Source: Candidatus Latescibacterota bacterium (GTDB lineage Bacteria > Latescibacterota > UBA2968). Taken from it: a DNA stretch of 64,000 nt. Shown here one piece after another: positions 33,130 to 40,097 of the stretch. The translations under genes and the position numbers were made by a program. The stretch is from NCBI GenBank assembly GCA_022824945.1, contig JAJDYX010000006.1, positions 1 through 64,000 on the forward strand. Reading direction: 5' to 3'. The notes beneath the pieces were generated by a model. It made no database searches and had not been told where the DNA came from. It worked only from the letters and a program-made list of their open reading frames with translations. How positions within the stretch are numbered: the first letter of the stretch is position 1; the number at the start of each line of letters is the position of its first letter.

Positions 33130-34218
33130 TTAGCCGGTAGGGGATCTCTGAGGGTCTGTCAGACGATAGATACGAACCCTGCCATTCATATTTGCGCTAT
33201 CATTGGGAGGCGAATACATATATATAGATTTCCCATGGGAAGTGAAAATATTGTGTCTCAGTTCATTTTGCATTTCTTGTGCAGAAGGTTGCGTATCCAG
33301 GTCCGATAAAAGTATAAGCGCAGTACTCATTGATAAATCCTCAAAAGAGTACCTGAGCAAAATATCTCCCGAAGACAAGAGATGCAGGCCGTACAACCTG
33401 CTGAACCTTTGTTGGGATAATTGTCTTATATCTTTATTACCATCTACTTCATCTAATTTGAGGCTGATGAATTTGGGATGATTTATAGTTATGGGTGTGA
33501 GAAATTCTTGTGCTGCCAGATCAATTCTCATCACTTTATCTCCCCAGGGCAGAGCAAAGTATATAATTTTTCGCACCTCGTCATAAGCAAGCCCTTGTGA
33601 ACGCTGCAAACCGAAAAACAGGTTACTGTATTTCGCCTCGCAGACTTTGAAATTGGCGATGTCTTCACCTGTGTCAAGGGAAGTGACGCAAAGCATACCA
33701 TTTCTGTTTTTGTCAACATAAGTATGAATGAGACTGTGATTTTCAGAAATCACCATGCGATTAATAAAGCGTCTCTCTGACAGTTTCAATTGTCCTAAAA
33801 ATTCACCTGTAATCGAGAAGCGAAGCGTCTGCCCGGTTCCTCCATCGTAGAGCAATATTTGGCTGGTATTGGGGATAACCACTGGCTCTCCCGGTATCTT
33901 GTACTGGCCTTCTCCATCCCCTCGACTGCCAATAGACCACTTATAGCTTCCCTCTATGTCAAAAACTTTGACACTCTCATCTACAATAATGATATAGTCA
34001 TCCAAAACAGTAATGGTACGGACACGTCCAAGAGTTGGTCCTGCCTCTGGGCGTTCGAGTGTAATGGCATCAGTCAATGAGAGATGGATTCCTTGTGCTT
34101 GCGTCTTGATGGCGAGTACATTGTTCTGATTTTCAACAGTACTTTTTTCGCAACTTCCACATAAAAGAAAGAGGAGTGCCATCCACCTCACGGGAACCAA
34201 TAACTCTTTGCGATTCAT
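33130..34218 (-). CDS. Lipoprotein, 6-bladed beta-propeller type (paralogue)
   Basis: This 362-aa protein is the paralogue of 21808-22938. It shares the leader (MALLFLLCGSC) and the whole order of blades, including YDGGTGQTLRFS, GEFLGQLKLSERR and LDTGEDIANFKVCEA. It heads operon B: propeller, permease 30605, permease 28001, permease 25391, TolB-like 23301. The sigma-54 promoter at 34281-34298 and the operators at 34361-34402 precede it. A role as an envelope sensor or receptor for the permeases is inferred from the repeated pairing; nothing in the sequence names a ligand. Confidence 0.85.
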   Translation of the reverse strand: MNRKELLVPVRWMALLFLLCGSCEKSTVENQNNVLAIKTQAQGIHLSLTDAITLERPEAGPTLGRVRTITVLDDYIIIVDESVKVFDIEGSYKWSIGSRGDGEGQYKIPGEPVVIPNTSQILLYDGGTGQTLRFSITGEFLGQLKLSERRFINRMVISENHSLIHTYVDKNRNGMLCVTSLDTGEDIANFKVCEAKYSNLFFGLQRSQGLAYDEVRKIIYFALPWGDKVMRIDLAAQEFLTPITINHPKFISLKLDEVDGNKDIRQLSQQRFSRLYGLHLLSSGDILLRYSFEDLSMSTALILLSDLDTQPSAQEMQNELRHNIFTSHGKSIYMYSPPNDSANMNGRVRIYRLTDPQRSPTG

Positions 34219-34280
34219 CGGTAATATCCCTTTCGTGATAAGAAATTGTCGAGAAGATGAGTGAATGTGTGGGAAATATT

Positions 34281-34298
34281 TAGCAATTTCTATGCCAA
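34281..34298 (-). promoter_or_regulatory. Sigma-54 (-24/-12) promoter of operon B
   Basis: The same TTGGCATAGAAATTGCTA element as copy A, with GG and GC 10 nt apart, about 65 nt before the start of the propeller gene at 34218. It is unchanged between the copies although nearby bases differ, which suggests selection. Confidence 0.78.
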
Positions 34299-34360
34299 AA
34301 CCTCTTTTTTTATATTTTACAGGTAGTTATACAAATTTGTGTCATGAACGTAGTTTAATA

Positions 34361-34402
34361 AGTGTCCGATTTTGATACAGTGGTGTCCGAAAATGAACAC
34401 TT
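34361..34402. promoter_or_regulatory. Two tandem palindromic activator sites (operon B)
   Basis: AGTGTCCGATTTTGATACAGT and GGTGTCCGAAAATGAACACTT lie end to end, identical to the sites at 23080-23121 and at the same distance from the sigma-54 element. Confidence 0.65.
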
Positions 34403-34403
34403 A

Positions 34404-34449
34404 ATACAAAAAACAGGCACATTGTTTTGATTTCAATGTGCCTGTTTTA
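34404..34449. terminator. Bidirectional terminator between the PL22-like gene and operon B
   Basis: CAGGCACATTG (34414-34424) pairs with CAATGTGCCTG (34434-34444). A-rich sequence lies on the left and TTTTATTT on the right. It ends the minus-strand gene 34488-35597. Confidence 0.78.
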
Positions 34450-34487
34450 TTTGTGAAATAAATGAGTGTAATATTGCTCAGTAACTC

Positions 34488-35597
34488 CTAATTCAATTGA
34501 GCAATGAGATCAGATGGCACGGATGCGACGTGGATTTGGGGATGTCCCGAGCGGTCGGAGTTGAAGACGAGCCATTTGAGGTCGGGCGAGAGATAGGGAT
34601 GCCCGTGTGTGTTTTGCGCGGTGCTCATGGATGTGTGCGCTTCGCATACGACTGCGGTTTTGCCGGTGTGGATATTGCCGACGATGAGTTTGCTGGCGCC
34701 CTGCCAGTCGTCGCAGAAGAAGTAGCGACCACACGGGGAGGTGCCAACGTGGTTGAAGCGATAGCCCGGCGTGCCGACGCGCTCTGGGGGATTGTTTGCC
34801 GATACTTTGACGAGGTTGCCCTTGTCGGGTGCGTATTCATCTTCGGCGCGGACGGATAGGAGGATTTCATTCGCGCCCGCGATCCAGGCTTCATGGCCCG
34901 TGATGCCCGGCGTATGGGGTGGTCCGACCTGAAGGCGTGTGACTTTGCCGTTGGGTATATCGACGAGGTATTCGGTGGCGCCTTCGTCGCCGACGAGTTT
35001 GACGCGGGTGCCATCGGGTTTGAATTCGCAGCCCCGGTTGTGCTGAACCATGATTTGTTTGCCTTCTGTGGGTTCAAATTGCGTGTGCGGATTGCAGATG
35101 TCGGGGTCGGTGTTGATGATTTCTCGCGTTCCCTTTTGGAGATCGACGAGTTCTATGCCAAACATTTTGGGATGGTAGGAGATGGTGACGCCATAAGCGT
35201 AATAGCGTTCATTGGGGGATAGGGTGCCTAATCCGCGCGTTTGAAGGTCTTCGGGAAATTCATGGATGACGCGCTGGTTGCCCGTGCGCAGGTCAATGCG
35301 TACGAGTTCCTGGCATTTGTTGGGGACAATGCGCCGATAAAAGAAGATGCCGCTGTGGGTCATACCAGGTCCGCCCAGGCCGCGACCGATTATTTCGGTT
35401 TCCCATGTGCCAAATTCGCAGGCGACATATTCGGTGGTGTTGGGCGCGGTATCTGAATTTTTCTGCTCATAGACGAAGACGCGGGAGTCAGCAGAGCAAT
35501 AGGGCAGTTCGCAGTAGATATTGGATTTGTCGCGCGCGTCTGTGGTCACCTGTGTGAGTGCCACGCCATTGGACAATTCGCCGAGTTCGATGGACAT
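34488..35597 (-). CDS. Oligogalacturonate lyase-like (PL22-type) beta-propeller protein
   Basis: This 369-aa protein is a 7-bladed-type propeller resembling the PL22 oligogalacturonate lyase family, which degrades pectin fragments inside the cell. It shows RGLGTLSPNERYYAYG, HTQFEPTEGKQIMVQHNRG, TGHEAWIAGANEILLS and a terminal HPYLSPDLKWLVFNSDRSG. Histidines in HTQF, TGHE and NTHGHPYL are candidates for the metal/catalytic site. No signal peptide is present. AAGGA precedes the start. It follows the DUF5069 gene by 12 nt and the Gfo/Idh gene further upstream, so it may belong to a carbohydrate operon. It could also be a related TolB-like protein without lyase activity. Confidence 0.68.
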   Translation of the reverse strand: MSIELGELSNGVALTQVTTDARDKSNIYCELPYCSADSRVFVYEQKNSDTAPNTTEYVACEFGTWETEIIGRGLGGPGMTHSGIFFYRRIVPNKCQELVRIDLRTGNQRVIHEFPEDLQTRGLGTLSPNERYYAYGVTISYHPKMFGIELVDLQKGTREIINTDPDICNPHTQFEPTEGKQIMVQHNRGCEFKPDGTRVKLVGDEGATEYLVDIPNGKVTRLQVGPPHTPGITGHEAWIAGANEILLSVRAEDEYAPDKGNLVKVSANNPPERVGTPGYRFNHVGTSPCGRYFFCDDWQGASKLIVGNIHTGKTAVVCEAHTSMSTAQNTHGHPYLSPDLKWLVFNSDRSGHPQIHVASVPSDLIAQLN

Positions 35598-35609
35598 TTT
35601 TTTTCCTTT

Positions 35610-36494
35610 TTACATTAAGAGCCACTGGTGTGCCAGATGCCAGTCTTCGATGTGGTTGAGCACGACGGCTGAGGATATGTCGCCGCATCCCACGGTTGCG
35701 CGGATTTCTGCGCGTTTGGCGTCGTTGTGGATGCGGTTGCACAAGTAGTCGTTCCATTCGTCAACGGCCTGTGCGGGAATTTGACCGCCGCACTGTTCGA
35801 GTACCCAGCCTTCAAATTCGAGATAGGACGGTAGGTTTTCGCGGATGTAGTTTAATGTGGTGTCGATGTCCAGATTTAATGCGCGCAACACGCGGGGATC
35901 CAGGCCGCTCTCTGTCATGTCGGGATAGTCGGGGTGTAGCAGGCCTTTTGCGCGGAGGAGGATTTTGTACCAGGTGCGGGGCAACTGGCGCACGCCGAGG
36001 GGGCCGAAGTCGATTGTGGCGACGAGTGGTACGATGTTTCCACTGAGTTTGGATAGGTCGCGTTTGTAAAATAATTGCAAATCCTGAAGGCTGTTGAGTA
36101 CGGTTGCAGAGTCGATGCCCGCATTTCGAGGCAGACCCGTGTCTGTGTACGTTTCTTCGATTTTTTCCGAGCGGTGTCGCCGTGCGCGGATAAATGCATT
36201 CCATCGGACGATGGCGTCTTGTTGTTCAAAGCCCCAGAAGTCGTCGCCTCTCTGTTCGAGTATCCAGGCTTCAAATTCGAGGTACGAGGGCATGTTTTCG
36301 CGCAAGTAAGCCAATGTGGTGTCGATATCCAGATTTAATGCGTGCAACACGCGGGGGTCAAGGCCATTATCTGTCATGTCGGGATATTCGTCGTCTAATA
36401 TACCGGCGTTGCGGGTGAGTGCTTTCCACCAAGTGCGGGGCAATTGACACGCGCCGAGCGGGCCATAAGCGAGGCTGCTGATGAGGGGGACCAT
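35610..36494 (-). CDS. Tandem DUF5069 domain protein
   Basis: This 294-aa protein consists of two copies of the same domain. Residues about 1-120 and about 155-280 both contain GPLG-x-x-QLPRTW, YPDMT, GLDPRVL-x-ALNLDIDTTL and PSYLEFE-x-W-x-LEQ. This pattern matches the uncharacterised DUF5069 family; most members I know of have a single domain. The function is unknown. The strong sequence match between the halves points to an internal duplication. GGAG lies 6 nt before the ATG at 36494. It lies upstream of the PL22-like gene (12 nt) and downstream of a Gfo/Idh oxidoreductase gene. Confidence 0.75.
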   Translation of the reverse strand: MVPLISSLAYGPLGACQLPRTWWKALTRNAGILDDEYPDMTDNGLDPRVLHALNLDIDTTLAYLRENMPSYLEFEAWILEQRGDDFWGFEQQDAIVRWNAFIRARRHRSEKIEETYTDTGLPRNAGIDSATVLNSLQDLQLFYKRDLSKLSGNIVPLVATIDFGPLGVRQLPRTWYKILLRAKGLLHPDYPDMTESGLDPRVLRALNLDIDTTLNYIRENLPSYLEFEGWVLEQCGGQIPAQAVDEWNDYLCNRIHNDAKRAEIRATVGCGDISSAVVLNHIEDWHLAHQWLLM

Positions 36495-36520
36495 AGTGTG
36501 CTCCTTGTTAATTGGTTATT

Positions 36521-36550
36521 ATCCACAGATGGACGCAGATAGACACAGAT
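36521..36550. repeat. Three degenerate 10-bp tandem units ending in CAGAT
   Basis: ATCCACAGAT, GGACGCAGAT and AGACACAGAT follow each other directly. Similar short-period CAGAT arrays are scattered in many environmental genomes. It lies between the oxidoreductase and DUF5069 genes. Confidence 0.7.
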
Positions 36551-36578
36551 GAAAAATGGACATTACTGGCGGTGGGGT

Positions 36579-36613
36579 ATCCTGTTCATCCTTTAATTCT
36601 GAAAATTCTGATC
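36579..36613. repeat. Dispersed-type repeat forming the 3' end of the oxidoreductase gene
   Basis: On the minus strand this reads GATCAGAATTTTCAGAATT followed by AAAGGATGAACAGGAT, a purine-rich pattern like dispersed repeats of many uncultured bacteria. It supplies the last codons (SDQNFQN) and the stop of the oxidoreductase gene. Confidence 0.45.
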
Positions 36614-37630
36614 GCTTTGGCGGCATAATTCCATGACGCGCATGAGTTCGCGCGATTCTTCTATGCGAATATAGGGGGTGGCGTTGTTGACGATTACGTC
36701 ATGGATGTTGGCGTAGAAGTCGCGCTGTTTGTCCCGGGTAATGGGGATGTCTTCTTCCCGCCAGGGCAGTCGGTCCCGATTGTCATAGCTGCGTTCGGGT
36801 GCCGCGCCTTCGATGACGTCGAGCGGGGGGGCTTCTGCGGGGTCGTAATATCGTACTTTGAATACGTTGTCCTCGCGGATAGCCGTGCCGTATTTCCCAC
36901 AAATGTGCCAGAGGGGCATTGTATAGGCAGAGGCCTGATTGATTTGCACGTCTAAGAGTTGTCCAGAGTCTTTTTTTACCCAGGCTTTGACCACGTCGTC
37001 GGCGTCGCCGCGGGTGGCTATTGCCCAGCGTTTGCTATCGACTTCTGTGATTGCCGAGTCGTCCGAGAGATAGATGAGTTGGTCGAGGTAATGCGCGCCG
37101 TAGTTGTTGAGCATGCCGCCGCCGTTTTTTCGCAGGCTCTGCCAGTCGTTTCGGCGCACATAGCGATATACGCCCCTGTGTATGGCGTAGATGGGTCCAA
37201 GCTTACCGCTTTGAATAATTTCTCGCGCGGTTTGCGTTTCGGGTGTGAGGCGGTGGGGTTGATAGAGGAAGATGCGGCGGTTGTTCTTTTGGGCCTGGGC
37301 GATCATGCGATCTGCCGAGGCGAGGGAGGTGGTCATGGGTTTTTCGAGGATGACGTGACAACCTTCGTTGAGGGCGCGAATGGTCATGTCTTCGTGCAAT
37401 GTGGTGGGGGTGGCGATGACGACCACGTCGGGCAGTGGGCCGGTCCAGAGAGATTCAAAATCGGTATGGGTTTCACAACCAGATGCTGCGCGTGCTTCGG
37501 ATAAGCGTTCGGGCAGGGGATCGACAACAGCGGTGAGTTCGAATTGGTCGGATGACAGGGCTTGCTGAAAGTGAAATCGCCAGCCGATGCGCCCCAGTCC
37601 GACGATGGCGATTTTTGTGGTTTGGTTCAT
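36593..37630 (-). CDS. Gfo/Idh/MocA family NAD(P)-dependent oxidoreductase
   Basis: This 345-aa protein has the Rossmann motif IAIVGLGRIGWRFH (about 8-21), VVIATPTTLHEDM, and the family signature VILEKPMT with the catalytic lysine, unlike the oxidoreductase at 2029. The C-terminal domain contains GGGMLNNYGAHYLDQLIYL, where the histidine usually acts on the sugar. It probably oxidises a sugar or polyol with NAD(P). GGAG lies 8 nt before the ATG. The last seven residues appear to be encoded by a repeat, so the natural C-terminus may have been replaced. It is divergent from polX (110-nt gap) and is followed by the DUF5069 and PL22-like genes. Confidence 0.9.
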   Translation of the reverse strand: MNQTTKIAIVGLGRIGWRFHFQQALSSDQFELTAVVDPLPERLSEARAASGCETHTDFESLWTGPLPDVVVIATPTTLHEDMTIRALNEGCHVILEKPMTTSLASADRMIAQAQKNNRRIFLYQPHRLTPETQTAREIIQSGKLGPIYAIHRGVYRYVRRNDWQSLRKNGGGMLNNYGAHYLDQLIYLSDDSAITEVDSKRWAIATRGDADDVVKAWVKKDSGQLLDVQINQASAYTMPLWHICGKYGTAIREDNVFKVRYYDPAEAPPLDVIEGAAPERSYDNRDRLPWREEDIPITRDKQRDFYANIHDVIVNNATPYIRIEESRELMRVMELCRQSDQNFQN

Positions 37631-37740
37631 TGACTTAGCTCCATTCTGTATCTATATTCTCCAAAATTTGACGCAGACGAGTGAAGTTAAAATAACCATG
37701 TGTATTGTTAAATGTCCACTACATTTCCCGGTGGTTTTGA

Positions 37741-39450
37741 ATGGATAATAAAGATATTGCCGCGGCTTTGGAAGAGATGACCACGCTGATGGAACTGAAT
37801 GGCGAAAATGCGTTTCGCATTCGGTCTTATGTCAATGCAGCGAGGCAGATTGAGTTGTTGCAAGAATCCGCTTCGGATTTGAGCGCGTGCGGCGAATTGG
37901 AATCTGTGCGCGGTATTGGTGCGAAGATGGCGCAAAATATTGCAATCCTCATTGATACGGGGCAGTTGCCAGGCGTGGGCGATTTGCGTTCCGCGCTGCC
38001 CGAAGGGTTGTTGGAGATGATTGAGGTGCCCGGTTTGGGGGCGAAACGGGTGCGGTCTATTTACGAGCAGTTGGGTATTGCCGATGTGGATGCGCTGGCA
38101 AAAGCATGCGAGGCGGGTGAGGTCGAAAAATTGCGCGGGTTTGGGAAGAAGACTGCTGAGAGTATTTTGCGAGGGGTGTCTTATTTGCAGCAACACCGCG
38201 GGCGATTTTTGAGCCGCACGGCGCGAGATGAAGCAGAGGTGTTGCGCGCTTATTTGTCGGATCAACAGGGGGTTATTCGTCTATCAGTGGCGGGTAGTGT
38301 GCGGCGATGTATGGAGACGAGCAAGGATGTGGATATTGTTGTGAGTGCGAAAGACGGGGGCGCGATTGCCGAGGCTTTTGTCGCGTATCCCGGCGTGGTG
38401 GAGGTTACGGGGCGCGGCGAGACAAAGGTGAGTGTTGTGCTGGATTCGGGCATGCGCGCAGATTTGAGGATTGTGGCAGATGCGGCGTATCCCTGCGCAT
38501 TGCACCATTTTACGGGGAGCAAAGAACACAATACCGCGATGCGACAGCGGGCAAAAGACCGGGGTATGAAGCTCAATGAATATGGTTTGTTCATGGGGGA
38601 TGAAAACGCGGTTTGTGCCGATGAGGAAGCGTTGTTTGCCGCGTTGGGTTTGCATTATATTCCGCCCGAGTTGCGCGAAGGAAGTGATGAGATCGAACGC
38701 GCAGAACAAGCGCCGTTGCCGGAGTTGGTCGCGCAATCCGATCTGCAGGGTACGCTTCATGTACATACGACGTATAGCGATGGACGGCATGGTGTTGAGG
38801 AAATGGCACGGGCGGCAAAGGCGTTGGGTTATACGTATATCGGCATTTGCGATCATAGCAAGGCCGCGGCTTATGCCAATGGGCTGAATGAAGACCGCGT
38901 GCGGTTGCAGTGGGATGAGATTGATCGGGTCAATGATGCGGTGGAAGGTATCCGGGTGTTGAAGGGTATTGAGGTGGATATTTTGAGCGATGGGCGGTTG
39001 GATTTTGACGATGAATTTTTGTCTGAGTTTGATCTGGTGGTTGCGTCTGTGCATTCGAAGTTTTCAATGACTGAAAAAGAGGCGACAGATCGGTTGATTC
39101 GCGCAGTTCAAAATCCCCATGTCGATATTTTGGGGCATCCATCAGGTCGTTTGTTATTGTCTCGTGAGGGTTATCCGCTCAATATGATGGCTGTGATTGA
39201 CGCTGCGGCTGCGGCGCGTACGGCGATTGAGATTAATGCCAATCCCGCGCGTTTGGAGTTGGATTGGCGCTTTTTATCTTATGCGAGGGAGAAGGGCGTG
39301 CAGGTCCCGATTAATACAGATGCCCACAGTATGGAGGGATTAAAAGATATGTGTTTTGGGTTGGGAATTGCCAGAAAGGGTGGATTGACTGCTGATGGTG
39401 TGCTCAACGCACTTTCTGTAGAAGATTTTTTGGCTGCGCTTCGAGGATAG
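37741..39450 (+). CDS. polX: DNA polymerase/3'-5' exonuclease PolX
   Basis: This 569-aa protein has the typical bacterial PolX size and order. A helix-hairpin-helix region (about 1-150) includes ESVRGIGAKMAQNIA and EVPGLGAKRVRSIYEQLG. The nucleotidyltransferase core includes VAGSVRRCMETSKDVDIVV (G-S-x-R-R and D-x-D metal ligands). A C-terminal PHP exonuclease domain (about 335-569) includes HVHTTYSDG, GICDHSKAA and NTDAHSMEGL. PolX fills short gaps in base-excision repair and the PHP domain removes 3' mismatches. It is acting in the cytoplasm on DNA. A GGTGG-type ribosome binding site lies before the ATG. The next gene has its own strong promoter. Confidence 0.95.
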   Translation: MDNKDIAAALEEMTTLMELNGENAFRIRSYVNAARQIELLQESASDLSACGELESVRGIGAKMAQNIAILIDTGQLPGVGDLRSALPEGLLEMIEVPGLGAKRVRSIYEQLGIADVDALAKACEAGEVEKLRGFGKKTAESILRGVSYLQQHRGRFLSRTARDEAEVLRAYLSDQQGVIRLSVAGSVRRCMETSKDVDIVVSAKDGGAIAEAFVAYPGVVEVTGRGETKVSVVLDSGMRADLRIVADAAYPCALHHFTGSKEHNTAMRQRAKDRGMKLNEYGLFMGDENAVCADEEALFAALGLHYIPPELREGSDEIERAEQAPLPELVAQSDLQGTLHVHTTYSDGRHGVEEMARAAKALGYTYIGICDHSKAAAYANGLNEDRVRLQWDEIDRVNDAVEGIRVLKGIEVDILSDGRLDFDDEFLSEFDLVVASVHSKFSMTEKEATDRLIRAVQNPHVDILGHPSGRLLLSREGYPLNMMAVIDAAAAARTAIEINANPARLELDWRFLSYAREKGVQVPINTDAHSMEGLKDMCFGLGIARKGGLTADGVLNALSVEDFLAALRG

Positions 39451-39478
39451 AACGTCTTATTTTTTTGTTTTGCAAGAC

Positions 39479-39507
39479 TTGACATTATTTGTACGCTGAC
39501 ATATAAT
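39479..39507 (+). promoter_or_regulatory. Perfect-consensus sigma-70 promoter of the DksA-like gene
   Basis: TTGACA (39479-39484), 17 nt, TATAAT (39502-39507). Both hexamers are exact consensus. The start codon is about 70 nt beyond the expected transcript start. Confidence 0.85.
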
Positions 39508-39585
39508 TGCGGACAAATTTTCACAGGGGGTAGAAGTACCCTTCCCTGCGTATTGGCAAATACCAGAAAAGAGGGCGAATAGGCA

Positions 39586-40026
39586 ATGGCAACGCATGAA
39601 TCTTTGAGCGATGAAAAACTCGCGTTTTATAAAAAAATTTTAACTGAGCGCAAGCGCGAGTTGCTCAAGCAAGTGCTCAATCAAGATGAAGATCTTGACG
39701 AAATTAGAGGCGATGTCGCAGCCGATCCGCTCGATGCGGCTGGCAATGCGTCGTCGCTGGAGTTGATGACGTCGCTGGGGAATCACGAGCGGCGAGAATT
39801 GGCCGAGATTGACAATGCCTTGCAAAAAATTGAGAATCGAACTTATGGATTCTGCGAAGAGTCCGGTGAACCGATTCATCCCATGCGGCTCGAGGCTATG
39901 CCCACGGCGCGTTATACGGTGCAGGTTCAGGAACGGCTCGAGCGCACTCCCCAACAGCTTAGTCGGCCCCGCCGCCGCGTTTTGAAGCGCGAAGATTTGC
40001 CCATTTCTACAGATGATGATGAGTAA
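39586..40026 (+). CDS. DksA/TraR-family protein with degenerate zinc finger
   Basis: This 146-aa protein has the long coiled-coil of DksA-type RNA polymerase secondary-channel factors (about 8-95), with DPLDAAGNASSLELM near the tip region. The C-terminal finger reads YGFCEESGEPIHPMRLEAMPTARYT. Family members usually have four cysteines (C-x2-C and C-x2-C). Here only the first remains and the others are S, Y/T and V. It therefore probably folds without zinc, as in some known DksA paralogues. It may modulate transcription together with RNA polymerase and ppGpp; this is inferred from the family. A perfect sigma-70 promoter and a downstream terminator make it a single-gene unit. Confidence 0.85.
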   Translation: MATHESLSDEKLAFYKKILTERKRELLKQVLNQDEDLDEIRGDVAADPLDAAGNASSLELMTSLGNHERRELAEIDNALQKIENRTYGFCEESGEPIHPMRLEAMPTARYTVQVQERLERTPQQLSRPRRRVLKREDLPISTDDDE

Positions 40027-40052
40027 CTTTGAAATTTTTTGGTGATTTCATG

Positions 40053-40086
40053 GCCGTCAGGGGTATATCCTGACGGCTTTCTCTTT
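40053..40086 (+). terminator. Terminator after the DksA-like gene
   Basis: GCCGTCAGG (40053-40061) pairs with CCTGACGGC (40069-40077) around a 7-nt loop, followed by TTTCTCTTT. Confidence 0.85.
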
Positions 40087-40097
40087 GAGGAGGATTC

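Larger units (their letters stand above)
34219..34446. repeat. Duplicated upstream regulatory block, copy B
   Basis: This block is nearly identical to 22939-23165 and shows that the propeller-permease unit was duplicated together with its full control region. Confidence 0.85.

Noticed and set aside
19259-34218. Complete MacAB-type efflux systems
   Set aside because: None of the four permeases has a nucleotide-binding domain and no MacA-like adaptor or ATPase gene lies in the array.
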